From Mycobacterium sp. ENV421 (lineage in GTDB: Bacteria > Actinomycetota > Actinomycetes > Mycobacteriales > Mycobacteriaceae), in contig NZ_PDHO01000012.1 of NCBI RefSeq assembly GCF_002887815.1, forward strand, positions 62,001-126,000: 64,000 bases of DNA. Direction: 5' to 3'. The position numbers and the translations under genes are program-made. How positions within the stretch are numbered: the first letter of the stretch is position 1; every line of letters begins with the position of its first letter. Positions 1-9,968 of the stretch are shown here, one piece after another. The notes under the pieces were generated by a model. It saw only the letters and a list, made by a program, of their open reading frames with translations. It searched no databases and was not told the DNA's origin.

Positions 1-317
1 TGGCCGCGCCGGTGGCCGAGGCCGCCGCGACCGGTCACCCGGTTCTGATCGAGGTCGACCTGGCCGGTGCCGAGGCCGTGAAACGGGCGATGCCGGAGGC
101 GCTGACCGTGTTCCTGGCGCCGCCCAGCTGGGAGGCCCTCGAACAGCGATTGGCCGGTCGGGGTACCGAAACCCAGGAGCACGTGGAGCGTCGGCTGGCC
201 ACCGCCCGGGCCGAGCTCGCAGCTCAGGGCCGGTTCGACGTGGTTGTCGTGAACAGCCAATTGGAGTCGGCCTGCGCCGAATTGGTATCCTTGCTGGTGG
301 GCCGCGAAGATTCATGA
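1..317 (+). CDS. gmk: Guanylate kinase, C-terminal part (5' end outside window)
   Basis: The reading frame is open from the window edge and ends at TGA 315-317. The visible ~100 residues match the C-terminal part of mycobacterial guanylate kinase: a LIEVDLAGA strand, a VFLAPPSW segment, a GRGTET turn and the closing [11 protein letters not shown] helix. The enzyme phosphorylates GMP (and dGMP) to the diphosphate with ATP in the cytoplasm. The P-loop and GMP-binding half lie upstream and cannot be inspected. It is followed by rpoZ and coaBC in the usual mycobacterial order, which supports the call. Confidence 0.93.
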   Translation, partial: AAPVAEAAATGHPVLIEVDLAGAEAVKRAMPEALTVFLAPPSWEALEQRLAGRGTETQEHVERRLATARAELAAQGRFDVVVVNSQLESACAELVSLLVGREDS

Positions 318-398
318 CAATTCAGCCCCCGCAGCCGGCGTGAGACACCGCCTCATCAGACCGAGTCAGACCCACAATCCGCCAGGAAGAAGTTCTAC

Positions 399-701
399 GT
401 GACGCAAGCCAGCACGGATCACTACGATCCGGCCCCGGGTGCCGCAACCGCCTATGACACACCGTTGGGCATCACCAACCCGCCCATCGACGAGTTGCTG
501 GACCGGGTGTCGAGCAAGTACGCGCTGGTGATCTATGCGGCCAAGCGTGCCCGGCAGATCAACGACTACTACAACCAGCTCGGTGACGGCATCCTCGAAT
601 ACGTCGGCCCGCTGGTCGAGCCCGGCCTCCAGGAGAAGCCGCTGTCGATCTCGATGCGCGAGATCCACGGCGACCTGCTCGAGCACACCGAAGGCGAGTA
701 G
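399..701 (+). CDS. rpoZ: RNA polymerase omega subunit
   Basis: A 100-residue protein with the omega signature: the [23 protein letters not shown] helix that contacts the beta' subunit, followed by an acidic tail. Omega helps assemble and stabilise RNA polymerase. The GTG start at 399 is preceded by an AGGAAGA ribosome binding site (383-389). It lies between gmk and coaBC, an arrangement conserved in mycobacteria; the 80-bp gap to gmk shows no clear terminator, so co-transcription is likely. Confidence 0.95.
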   Translation: MTQASTDHYDPAPGAATAYDTPLGITNPPIDELLDRVSSKYALVIYAAKRARQINDYYNQLGDGILEYVGPLVEPGLQEKPLSISMREIHGDLLEHTEGE

Positions 702-722
702 CCCAGCAGCCCGGGCCAGTTG

Positions 723-1967
723 ATGAACCGCAAGCGGATCATCGTCGGCGTCGCCGGAGGCATCGCCGCATACAAGGCGTGTTCGGTCGTTCGCCAGCTC
801 AGCGAGGCCGGTCACGACGTCCGCGTCATCCCCACCGAATCAGCCTTGCGGTTCGTCGGCGCCGCCACGTTCGAGGCCCTGTCCGGGCATCCGGTTCACA
901 CCGGCGTCTTCGAAGACGTCGACGAAGTTCCGCACGTCCGGCTCGGGCAGGAAGCCGACCTCGTCGTCGTCGCGCCGGCCACCGCCGATCTGCTGGCCCG
1001 CGCCGTCTCCGGCCGTGCCGACGACCTGCTGACCGCGACTCTGCTCACGGCCCGCTGCCCGGTGCTGTTCGCGCCGGCCATGCACACCGAGATGTGGCTG
1101 CATCCGGCCACCGTCGCCAACGTGGAGATGCTGCGCCGCCGCGGGGCGGTGGTGCTGGAACCGGCATCCGGGCGACTCACCGGCGCCGACACCGGCCCGG
1201 GACGGCTGCCCGAGCCGGAGGAGATCACCACTTTCGCCGAACTTCTGCTGGCCCGCGCCGACGCGATGCCGTTCGACCTCAGCGGTGTCAAACTCCTGGT
1301 GAGTGCGGGTGGCACCCGCGAGGCGATCGACCCGGTCCGCTTCATCGGCAACCGCAGCTCCGGCAAGCAGGGGTACGCCGTGGCCAGGGTCGCCGCCCAG
1401 CGCGGTGCCGACGTCACGCTGATCGCCGGCAACACCGCCGGGCTCGCCGACCCCGCCGGCGTACACGTCCTGCACATCACGTCCGCCGCGCAGCTGCACG
1501 AGGCCGTCACCAAGCACGCGCCGGACGCCCACGTTCTCGTGATGGCCGCCGCCGTCGCCGACTTCCGGCCCGCCCACGTGGAGGCCAGCAAGATCAAGAA
1601 GAAGCCCGATGTGGTGGATGCGCCCGCTATCGAGTTGGTGCGTACCGACGACGTGCTGGCCGGGGCGGTGCGTCAGCGTACCGACGGGCAGCTGCCCAAC
1701 ATGCGGGCCATCGTCGGCTTCGCCGCCGAAACCGGCGACAGAGAAGGTGATGTGCTGTTCCACGCCCGCGCCAAGCTGTCCCGCAAAGGCTGCGATCTGC
1801 TCGTCGTCAACGCGGTCGGTGAGGGGCGGGCATTCGAGGTGGACAACAACGATGGATGGTTGTTGAGCGCCGACGGCACCGAGTTTGCGTTGGAACACGG
1901 GTCGAAGACGCTGATGGCAAGCCGTATCGTGGACGCGATCGCGATGCTCCTGCGGCGCGAGGCCTAG
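723..1967 (+). CDS. coaBC: Bifunctional phosphopantothenoylcysteine decarboxylase / phosphopantothenate-cysteine ligase
   Basis: A 414-residue cytoplasmic CoA biosynthesis enzyme. The N-terminal flavoprotein half (about 1-185) shows GGIAAYK near the start and the PAMHTEMW segment, a variant of the PXMNXXMW motif of 4'-phosphopantothenoylcysteine decarboxylases. The C-terminal ligase half shows VSAGGTREAIDPVRFI, NRSSGKQG and AAAVADFRP plus a conserved GCDLLVVN stretch. It couples 4'-phosphopantothenate to cysteine (CTP-dependent) and decarboxylates the product. ATG 723 is preferred; an adjacent in-frame TTG at 720 is the alternative. Only 21 bp separate it from rpoZ. Confidence 0.95.
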   Translation: MNRKRIIVGVAGGIAAYKACSVVRQLSEAGHDVRVIPTESALRFVGAATFEALSGHPVHTGVFEDVDEVPHVRLGQEADLVVVAPATADLLARAVSGRADDLLTATLLTARCPVLFAPAMHTEMWLHPATVANVEMLRRRGAVVLEPASGRLTGADTGPGRLPEPEEITTFAELLLARADAMPFDLSGVKLLVSAGGTREAIDPVRFIGNRSSGKQGYAVARVAAQRGADVTLIAGNTAGLADPAGVHVLHITSAAQLHEAVTKHAPDAHVLVMAAAVADFRPAHVEASKIKKKPDVVDAPAIELVRTDDVLAGAVRQRTDGQLPNMRAIVGFAAETGDREGDVLFHARAKLSRKGCDLLVVNAVGEGRAFEVDNNDGWLLSADGTEFALEHGSKTLMASRIVDAIAMLLRREA

Positions 1968-2036
1968 CTTCGCAAGATAACGAAATGTGCGCATAAGCCT
2001 TGCGCGGGACGTACCGTGCCGGTTTGGTCTGTCAGG

Positions 2037-2055
2037 GGCGAATATATGATTCGCC
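2037..2055 (+). promoter_or_regulatory. Perfect 7-bp inverted repeat in the metK leader
   Basis: GGCGAAT (2037-2043), loop ATATG, ATTCGCC (2049-2055), lying 28 bp upstream of the metK GTG and just before its ribosome binding site. It could be an operator, an RNA hairpin in the leader, or a weak terminator for coaBC. No U-tract follows. It does not look like a known SAM riboswitch, because the 115-bp gap lacks their conserved cores. Function unknown. Confidence 0.5.
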
Positions 2056-2082
2056 GAACTAAGTTCTTGAAAGGAAAACACT

Positions 2083-3291
<1,209 letters not shown>

Positions 3292-3302
3292 CCGCCTGCG
3301 CG

Positions 3303-4046
<744 letters not shown>

Positions 4047-4113
4047 GGGGTTCCTCCGTTACGTCGTCCAGCTGTTGGAATGCCAAACCAGAACAAGTAG
4101 CGCAGGCCCGAGA

Positions 4114-5706
4114 TCATTCCGCCGGGGCAGCCAACCGGGTCGGCGACGATCGGCCGCGCAGCACCACCTCGTCGCCCAAAGTCCAGAAGCGCTGTTCGGC
4201 GGCGTCGGCGGCGTCCAGGGCAGCAGCCGACGCCAGCACGCCGGCGCCGGTCTTCTTGGCCATCTCGCACAGCCGGGAGGCCTCGTGCACCGGGTCGCCG
4301 ATCACGGTGTACTCGAAACGGTGGTGGGACCCGATGTTGCCGGCCACCACGATGCCGGCCGCCACTCCGATGCCCACCGAGATGTCCGGCACGTCGCGGC
4401 GCAGGCGATCGGCGATCGCCCGGGCGGCGGCCAGCGCGTTGGTCTCGGGGTGTTCCTGCGCGACCGGTGCGCCGAACACCGCCAGTGCGCCGTCGCCTTC
4501 GAATTTGTTGATCAGCCCGCCGCAGAGCTCGACCTCGTCGACCACCACGCCGAAGAATTCGTTGAGCAACTCGACGACCTGGACCGGCGGCCGGCTGCCC
4601 ACCACCTCAGTCGATCCGACGATGTCGACGAATAGCACTGCGGCCGAACACTCTTCGCCGCCGAGGTTGATGTTGCGCTTTTCGGCGGCCAGTGCGACAT
4701 CGCGCCCGACGTGGCGGCCGAACAGATCCCGGACCCGGTCGCGCTCGCGTAGTCCCTCGACCATCCGGTTGAAGCCGCGCTGCAGTTCACCGAGTTCGGT
4801 GCCGTCGAACACCACCACGTGGGTGTCGAGATCCCCGTCCTCGACCCGCTGCATCGCCGCGCGCACGACCTGAACCGGCGTGGCGATCAACCAGGAGGCG
4901 ATCAGGATCAGGATGAAGCCGAAAATCGCTGCGGCACCGGCCAAGAGCAACACCGCCACCGACAGCTGGGTCACCGTCATATTGCGCAGTGTCAGGGTGA
5001 AACCCGCGGCAAGCGCGATCCCGATGACGGGCACGCAGGACCCCAGCACCCACGCCATGATCGTGCGACCCAGCACTCCAGGGCCGCCACGGTGCTCGGG
5101 TGTGCCGGTCTCGAGCGCTTGAGCCGCGACCGGACGCAAGGCGAATTCGGTGAAGAAATAACAACTCGCCGACACCACGATCCCGCTGAACGTGATCCCG
5201 AACAGCATCTTGGGGATGTATCCGGTGTCGACCATGCCGTACAGAGTGGTCAGCAGGGCCGCGCCAACACCCCAGAGCACCAACGGGATAACGGTCAGCT
5301 GCCAGGGGGCGCGGAAAGTGTTGCGCTGATCGCGCGCGGTGGGCGAGCGATCCTCGATCGACCACCGCAATGCGTCGAGGACGCGGCGGGTGGCCCACAC
5401 CCAGCCGACGATCACCGCGACGACCACGTAGGCGGGAGCCACCACAGTCGTGATCACGTGGGCGCGGCCGGCGAAAATGTTGGGCACCGGGATGGCGACC
5501 GTGATCACCGACATCGCGACGGCGACGCCGATGAGGTTGGCCACCACCACGAAGACCGTGAGGATCACCTGGATCCGGATGCGCCGGCGGCGCTGACTTT
5601 CCGAGACCCGTCCGAGCAGCCACGAGCCGTACTCCGGGGTGGCCTGGGCCTGGGTGCTCTGTTGGGTGAGCCACTCCAGGACGCGGTGAGTTCGTTGGAC
5701 CGGCAT
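4114..5706 (-). CDS. Membrane-anchored class III adenylyl cyclase with HAMP domain
   Basis: About 530 residues: roughly six hydrophobic membrane segments in the first ~290 residues, a HAMP linker (RAAMQRVEDGDLDTHVVVFDGTELGELQRGF region), then a class III cyclase domain. Catalytic features visible: metal Asp in VLFVDIVGST, adenine-selecting Lys and second metal Asp in NKFEGDGALAVF, and the Arg of HEASRL. The family Asn in the GDxVN motif is His here (GDPVH). This matches the mycobacterial Rv1318c/Rv1319c/Rv1320c/Rv3645 architecture and should make cAMP from ATP. Start is ATG 5706 or the adjacent TTG 5709; a strong hairpin ends only a few bases upstream. Confidence 0.88.
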   Translation of the reverse strand: MPVQRTHRVLEWLTQQSTQAQATPEYGSWLLGRVSESQRRRRIRIQVILTVFVVVANLIGVAVAMSVITVAIPVPNIFAGRAHVITTVVAPAYVVVAVIVGWVWATRRVLDALRWSIEDRSPTARDQRNTFRAPWQLTVIPLVLWGVGAALLTTLYGMVDTGYIPKMLFGITFSGIVVSASCYFFTEFALRPVAAQALETGTPEHRGGPGVLGRTIMAWVLGSCVPVIGIALAAGFTLTLRNMTVTQLSVAVLLLAGAAAIFGFILILIASWLIATPVQVVRAAMQRVEDGDLDTHVVVFDGTELGELQRGFNRMVEGLRERDRVRDLFGRHVGRDVALAAEKRNINLGGEECSAAVLFVDIVGSTEVVGSRPPVQVVELLNEFFGVVVDEVELCGGLINKFEGDGALAVFGAPVAQEHPETNALAAARAIADRLRRDVPDISVGIGVAAGIVVAGNIGSHHRFEYTVIGDPVHEASRLCEMAKKTGAGVLASAAALDAADAAEQRFWTLGDEVVLRGRSSPTRLAAPAE

Positions 5707-5715
5707 CAAACAGTC

Positions 5716-5746
5716 AGCCCGGCCGTCGAGTCATAACGGCCGGGCT
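5716..5746 (-). terminator. Strong hairpin between hemophore-like gene and cyclase gene
   Basis: AGCCCGGCCGT (5716-5726) and ACGGCCGGGCT (5736-5746) are perfect reverse complements around a 9-nt loop, with CAGT/ACTG further out able to pair. On the minus strand it lies 20 bp after the stop of the hemophore-like gene and is followed by GACTGTTTG, a short T-rich stretch. Most likely an intrinsic terminator for that gene. It ends 9 bp before the cyclase ATG, so it could also influence cyclase translation. Confidence 0.72.
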
Positions 5747-5767
5747 GTACTGGTGAGGCGGAGTTGA

Positions 5768-6163
5768 TCAGCCGACGAACTGGTCGAACGCCCACTGATA
5801 CTGCGGCGGGATGACCTGGACGCCGCACTGCTTCTGCAGCGTGCCCAGCGGAGCCAGCAGTGCGGTGAACTCCTGGTACTCCTGCGGGTTCGACTGGGCG
5901 TAGGCCTGCAGGGTGGCGGAGGCCTGAGCGCGCGGCTGCAGGGCCGCGGTCATCAGCATCCGCTGCCCGTCCGGGTGCGTGTTGAGGTAGCCCTGGATCG
6001 CGCCCTGAGACTGGGCGACCTGGGCATCGACGGCGGGCTTGCTGCAGTCCGGCGCCGCGACGGCGGCCGGAGCGGCGATGACGGCGGATGCCAGACCGAC
6101 CGCGACGGCGCCGAGACAGATGCCGAGCGTGCGCCGGGTGCCGGCGGCTTCAGCAATGTTCAT
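5768..6163 (-). CDS. Exported hemophore-like protein
   Basis: A 131-residue protein with an N-terminal signal peptide (hydrophobic run GICLGAVAVGLASAVIAAPAAVAA, likely cleaved after AVAA just before APDC). The mature part has two cysteines (start of the mature chain and LQKQCGV) and the alpha-helical pattern of the mycobacterial heme-binding/hemophore-related family (Rv0203-like), including a THPDGQ turn. These proteins are thought to bind heme outside the cytoplasmic membrane. The start at 6163 is chosen for its GGGAGGAT ribosome binding site. A hairpin terminator follows. Heme binding here is inferred from family resemblance only. Confidence 0.75.
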   Translation of the reverse strand: MNIAEAAGTRRTLGICLGAVAVGLASAVIAAPAAVAAPDCSKPAVDAQVAQSQGAIQGYLNTHPDGQRMLMTAALQPRAQASATLQAYAQSNPQEYQEFTALLAPLGTLQKQCGVQVIPPQYQWAFDQFVG

Positions 6164-6256
6164 GGGGTAGATCCTCCCGATTGTGGCGATTGGTGCCATT
6201 GTGGCCTGTCCGGACGGTCCCGACAAGGTTGCTGCTAGCCGTGCGTTTTCGTCCGC

Positions 6257-7195
6257 TCAGGCGTGCAACGCTGCGCGCAGAGCGGCTAATCCACGGTCGG
6301 CCGCCTCAGTGGCGGCCGGCACCACCCCGGCGTAACCGAGGTAGCCGTGCACCAATGTGTCGGCCAAATGCAGCTCGACCGTTACACCCGCGGCCGCCAA
6401 CAACTCGGCGTAGCGGGCGCCGTCGTCGCGCAGCGGGTCGTGCCCGGCGACGGCGACGTATGCCGGGGGTAGACCGGAGAGGTCGGCGGCGCGGCCCGGC
6501 GCCAGGGCGGCCGGCGGGTCGGTCAGGTCGACGTGGCCGGCATACCACCTGGTGAACGCCTCGATCGCGGCATTGTCGAGAACCGGTGCGCCGGCGTTCT
6601 CGGTGAACGACGGCAGCGAGTTGTCCCACATCGTCGACGGGTACCAGAGCAGCTGGAACGCGATCGGCGGGCCGCCGTTGTCCCGGGCCAGCTGCGCCAC
6701 GACCGCCGACAGCGTGCCGCCCGCGGAGTCGCCGGCCACCGCGAGCCGCGAGCCGTCCGCGCCGAAGCGATCGGCGTTGTCGGCCACCCATCGGGTGGCC
6801 GCCCAGACGTCGTCGACCGCGGCCGGGTAGGGATGCTCCGGGGCCAGTCGATAGTCGACCGACACCACCAGCGTGCCCGCGGCGACGGCGTGTTCGCGGG
6901 CCGTGCCGTCGTGGGTGTCCAGGTCACCGACGGCGAAACCGCCGCCATGGAAGTACATGGTCACCGGCGGATCACTCACACCGTCCGGCCAGTAGACCCG
7001 GACCGGAATCGGGCCCGCCGGGCCGTCGATCTGGTGGTTCTCCACCCGCAAATCCGGGTGCACGGGGCGGCGCGGGAGATCACGCAGCCGGCGACGCGCC
7101 TCGTCGATGCCGCCGTCGACGGTCAACTGGAAAGGCACCGCGTCCAGTACCTTCTGCAGGATGGCATCGACCGGCGGTTTGTCCGAGCTGGGCAT
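6257..7195 (-). CDS. Alpha/beta hydrolase, HSL-family esterase/lipase
   Basis: About 312 residues with the hormone-sensitive-lipase pattern: oxyanion-hole HGGGF near residue 84, nucleophile elbow GDSAGG near 157, an Asp in GHDPLRDD and a His in HGYLGY near the C-terminus completing the triad. Cytoplasmic carboxylesterase or lipase, similar to mycobacterial LipH/LipI (Rv1399c/Rv1400c), which occupy the same place beside the YhhN gene and priA. ATG 7195 is used; an upstream GTG at 7216 is possible. The 5' end runs into the beginning of the divergent YhhN gene. Confidence 0.85.
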   Translation of the reverse strand: MPSSDKPPVDAILQKVLDAVPFQLTVDGGIDEARRRLRDLPRRPVHPDLRVENHQIDGPAGPIPVRVYWPDGVSDPPVTMYFHGGGFAVGDLDTHDGTAREHAVAAGTLVVSVDYRLAPEHPYPAAVDDVWAATRWVADNADRFGADGSRLAVAGDSAGGTLSAVVAQLARDNGGPPIAFQLLWYPSTMWDNSLPSFTENAGAPVLDNAAIEAFTRWYAGHVDLTDPPAALAPGRAADLSGLPPAYVAVAGHDPLRDDGARYAELLAAAGVTVELHLADTLVHGYLGYAGVVPAATEAADRGLAALRAALHA

Positions 7196-7913
7196 TAAAT
7201 CACCGTACTTACGCACCCTGACAACCTGGTGGGCGGCCGGTGTCGCGGTCGCGGTCGGCTACGGCGTCTTCCTAGCGGTCGAGGCGCTGCGGCTGCCTGC
7301 CAACGCCGAGCTCACCGGCCAATTTCCCGGCCAGCCCGTCGTCAAGGCGCTGATGGCTGTGCTGCTGGCGGTGGCTGCGCTCTGGCACCCGATCGTCCGG
7401 GAGCGGCGCTGGCTGCTGGCGGCCCTTCTGTTCTCGGCGGGCGGTGACTTCTTCCTGGCGATGCCCTGGTGGCAGCCGTCGTTCGTGCTGGGCCTCGGCT
7501 CGTTCCTGGTGGCCCACCTTTGTTTCCTGGGTGCGCTGCTGCCGCTGCGGGGTACCAGCCGGCCGCGCACGGTCGTGTGCGCCGTCGTGGTCATCGCCTG
7601 CGTGAGTTTGCTGATCTGGTTCTGGCCGAGCCTGGTGGCCGATGGGCTGACCATCCCTGTCCTCGTCTATATGGCGGTGCTGGCCGCGATGGTGTGTTCG
7701 GCGTTGTTGGCCCGGCTCCCCACGGTGTGGACGGCGCTGGGGGCGGTGTGTTTCGCGGTGTCGGACGGGATGATCGGCATCGGCCGCTTCGTGCTGGACT
7801 CCAACGCACTGGAGGTCCCGATCTGGTGGGTGTACGCGACATCAATGGTGCTGATCACCGCGGGCTTGTTCTTCGGCCGGGCGGGGGCTGACCAAAACGG
7901 CGGCGCTGACTAA
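7179..7913 (+). CDS. YhhN/TMEM86-family integral membrane protein
   Basis: A very hydrophobic protein of about 240 residues with seven to eight predicted membrane segments, beginning around [30 protein letters not shown] and [12 protein letters not shown] (acidic residues buried in helices) are typical of the YhhN/TMEM86 family, whose eukaryotic members are lysoplasmalogenases; the bacterial substrate is unknown. The counterpart in M. tuberculosis is Rv1401, immediately before priA. The start is uncertain: TTG 7179 is listed, but CTG 7218 or ATT 7194 also fit and no ribosome binding site is convincing. It overlaps the divergent esterase start. Confidence 0.75.
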   Translation: MSELGIKSPYLRTLTTWWAAGVAVAVGYGVFLAVEALRLPANAELTGQFPGQPVVKALMAVLLAVAALWHPIVRERRWLLAALLFSAGGDFFLAMPWWQPSFVLGLGSFLVAHLCFLGALLPLRGTSRPRTVVCAVVVIACVSLLIWFWPSLVADGLTIPVLVYMAVLAAMVCSALLARLPTVWTALGAVCFAVSDGMIGIGRFVLDSNALEVPIWWVYATSMVLITAGLFFGRAGADQNGGAD

Positions 7914-7945
7914 AAGTCTGTCGGGCCCGTCGTTAGTCTTCGACG

Positions 7946-9943
7946 ATGCCGATCCGGCGGGCCGCCGAGCACGAACCCATCGCCCGGGTGCTGCCGATGT
8001 TGTCGGTTCCGCACCTGGACCGTGAATTCGACTACCTGGTGTCGGCCGAACAATCCGACGATGCCCAGCCCGGGGTACGGGTGCGGGTCCGCTTCCACGG
8101 CCGGCTGGTCGACGCCTTCGTGCTCGAGCGCCGGTCCGACACCGACCACGTCGGACAGTTGGGCTGGCTGGACCGGGTGATCTCGGCCGAGCCGGTGCTC
8201 ACCCCGGAGGTGCGCAGGCTCGTCGACGCCGTCGCCGCCCGCTACGCCGGCACCCGCCCGGACGTACTGCGGCTGGCCATTCCGCCGCGCCACGCCCGCG
8301 CCGAGAAGATGCAGGCCGAGGCGCCGCTGCTGCCCGTCGTCGAGCCGGTCGACCCGGCCGGCTGGGCCCGCTACAGCCGCGGAGACCAGTTCCTGACCGC
8401 CCTGAGCGAAGGCCGGGCCGCCCGCGCGGTGTGGCAGGCGCTGCCCGGCGAGCAGTGGTGCGACCGGATCGCCGAAGCCGCCGCGGCGGCGGTCGGCGGG
8501 GGCTACGGGGTGCTGGCCGTGGTTCCCGACCAGCGCGACATCGACGCGCTGTGGCAGGCCGCCACCGCCCGGATCGACCCGGCGGCCGTCGTCGCGCTGT
8601 CGGCGGGCCTGGGACCGTCGGCGCGCTACCGGCGCTGGCTGTCGGCGCTGCGGGGGCAGGCCCGCCTGGTCATCGGCACCCGCAGCGCGGTGTTCGCCCC
8701 CGTCGAACGCCTCGGTCTGGTGATCGTCTGGGACGACGGCGACGACACCCTGGCCGAACCGCGCGCCCCGTATCCGCACGCCCGCGAGGTGGCGATGCTG
8801 CGCGCGCATCAGCTGCGCTGCGCGGCGGTGATCGGCGGTTACGCCCGCACCGCCGAGGCGCATGCGCTGGTGCGCAGCGGCTGGGCGCACGACCTGGTGG
8901 CGGCGCGGCCGCTGGTCCGGGCGGCGGCGCCGCGGGTGGTGGCCCTCGACGACGAGGGTTACGCCGAAGAACGCGACCCGGCCGCCCGCTCGGCGCGGCT
9001 GCCGTCGCTGGCATTGCGGGCCGCGCGCGGCGCACTGGAACGCGAGGCGCCGGTGCTGATCCAGGTGCCGCGGCGGGGTTACGTCCCGTCGGTGGCGTGC
9101 GCCCGGTGCCGGACAATCGCCCGCTGCCGGCACTGCATGGGGCCGCTGTCGCTGTCCGAACGGGATGCCGCCGGAGCGGTGTGCCGCTGGTGTGGGCGGA
9201 TGGACACCGCGCTGCGCTGCCGGCGCTGCGGCTCGGACGCGATCCGCGCGGTCGTCGTCGGTGCGCGCCGGACCGCCGAGGAGATGGGCCGGGCCTTCCC
9301 GGGCACCACGGTGATCACCTCGGCGGGCGACGCCGTGCACACCGAGATCGAGCCGGGGCCTGCCCTCGTCGTCGCCACCCCCGGCGCCGAACCCCGGGTT
9401 GAGGGCGGCTACGGCGCCGCGCTGCTGCTGGACAGCTGGGCGCTGCTGGGCCGCCAGGACCTGCGGGCGGCCGAGGACACCCTGCGGCGCTGGATGGCCG
9501 CCGCCGCGCAGGTGCGGCCCCGCGGCGACGGCGGGGTGGTGGCGGTGGTCGCCGAATCAGCCATCCCGACCGTGCAGGCGCTGATCAAGTGGGACCCGGT
9601 CGGCCACGCTGAAGCCGAGGTGGAGGCCCGCGCCGAGGTCGGGCTGCCGCCGAGCGTGCACATGGCCGCCGTCGACGGCGGCGCGGCCGCCGTCGGTGCG
9701 CTGCTCGACCACGCCGAACTGCCCGAAGACGCCGACCAGCTCGGACCCGTCGACCTGCCGCCGGGAGTCCGCCGCCCACCCGCCACCGCGCCCGGTGAAC
9801 CCGTCATCCGGATGCTCGTGCGGGTCGGCCGGGACGAGGGTCTGGCATTGGCCGCGTCGCTGCGCAGCGCCATCGCGATCGCCAGCGCCCGGCACGACCA
9901 CGAAGCAGTCCGGGTACAGATCGACCCCTTGCACATAGGGTGA
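7946..9943 (+). CDS. priA: Primosomal protein PriA homolog lacking helicase ATPase motifs
   Basis: A 665-residue PriA-family protein. The N-terminal DNA-binding region (about 15-110: LPMLSVPHLDREFDY, VRVRFHGRLVDAFVLER) is clear. Four CxxC-type pairs form the zinc-binding region around residues 385-430 (CARC, CRHC, CRWC, CRRC). The Walker A loop (GxxGSGKT in E. coli PriA) is replaced by a GGGYGVLAVV stretch, and the DEEH box by WDDGDD, so helicase activity is unlikely. This degeneration is known for mycobacterial PriA. It probably acts in replication restart as a DNA-binding or scaffold protein. ATG 7946. Confidence 0.9.
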   Translation: MPIRRAAEHEPIARVLPMLSVPHLDREFDYLVSAEQSDDAQPGVRVRVRFHGRLVDAFVLERRSDTDHVGQLGWLDRVISAEPVLTPEVRRLVDAVAARYAGTRPDVLRLAIPPRHARAEKMQAEAPLLPVVEPVDPAGWARYSRGDQFLTALSEGRAARAVWQALPGEQWCDRIAEAAAAAVGGGYGVLAVVPDQRDIDALWQAATARIDPAAVVALSAGLGPSARYRRWLSALRGQARLVIGTRSAVFAPVERLGLVIVWDDGDDTLAEPRAPYPHAREVAMLRAHQLRCAAVIGGYARTAEAHALVRSGWAHDLVAARPLVRAAAPRVVALDDEGYAEERDPAARSARLPSLALRAARGALEREAPVLIQVPRRGYVPSVACARCRTIARCRHCMGPLSLSERDAAGAVCRWCGRMDTALRCRRCGSDAIRAVVVGARRTAEEMGRAFPGTTVITSAGDAVHTEIEPGPALVVATPGAEPRVEGGYGAALLLDSWALLGRQDLRAAEDTLRRWMAAAAQVRPRGDGGVVAVVAESAIPTVQALIKWDPVGHAEAEVEARAEVGLPPSVHMAAVDGGAAAVGALLDHAELPEDADQLGPVDLPPGVRRPPATAPGEPVIRMLVRVGRDEGLALAASLRSAIAIASARHDHEAVRVQIDPLHIG

Positions 9944-9968
9944 GACCCGTCGAAACGGGGGAGGCGCG

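Noticed and set aside
1968..2082. SAM riboswitch before metK
   Set aside because: The gap is only 115 bp and shows one short hairpin, with none of the multi-helix conserved cores of known SAM riboswitches.
9946..9959. CCCGT-CGAA-ACGGG hairpin as a priA terminator
   Set aside because: Only 5 bp of stem, and its 3' arm contains the DUF2207 gene's ribosome binding site; too weak to call.
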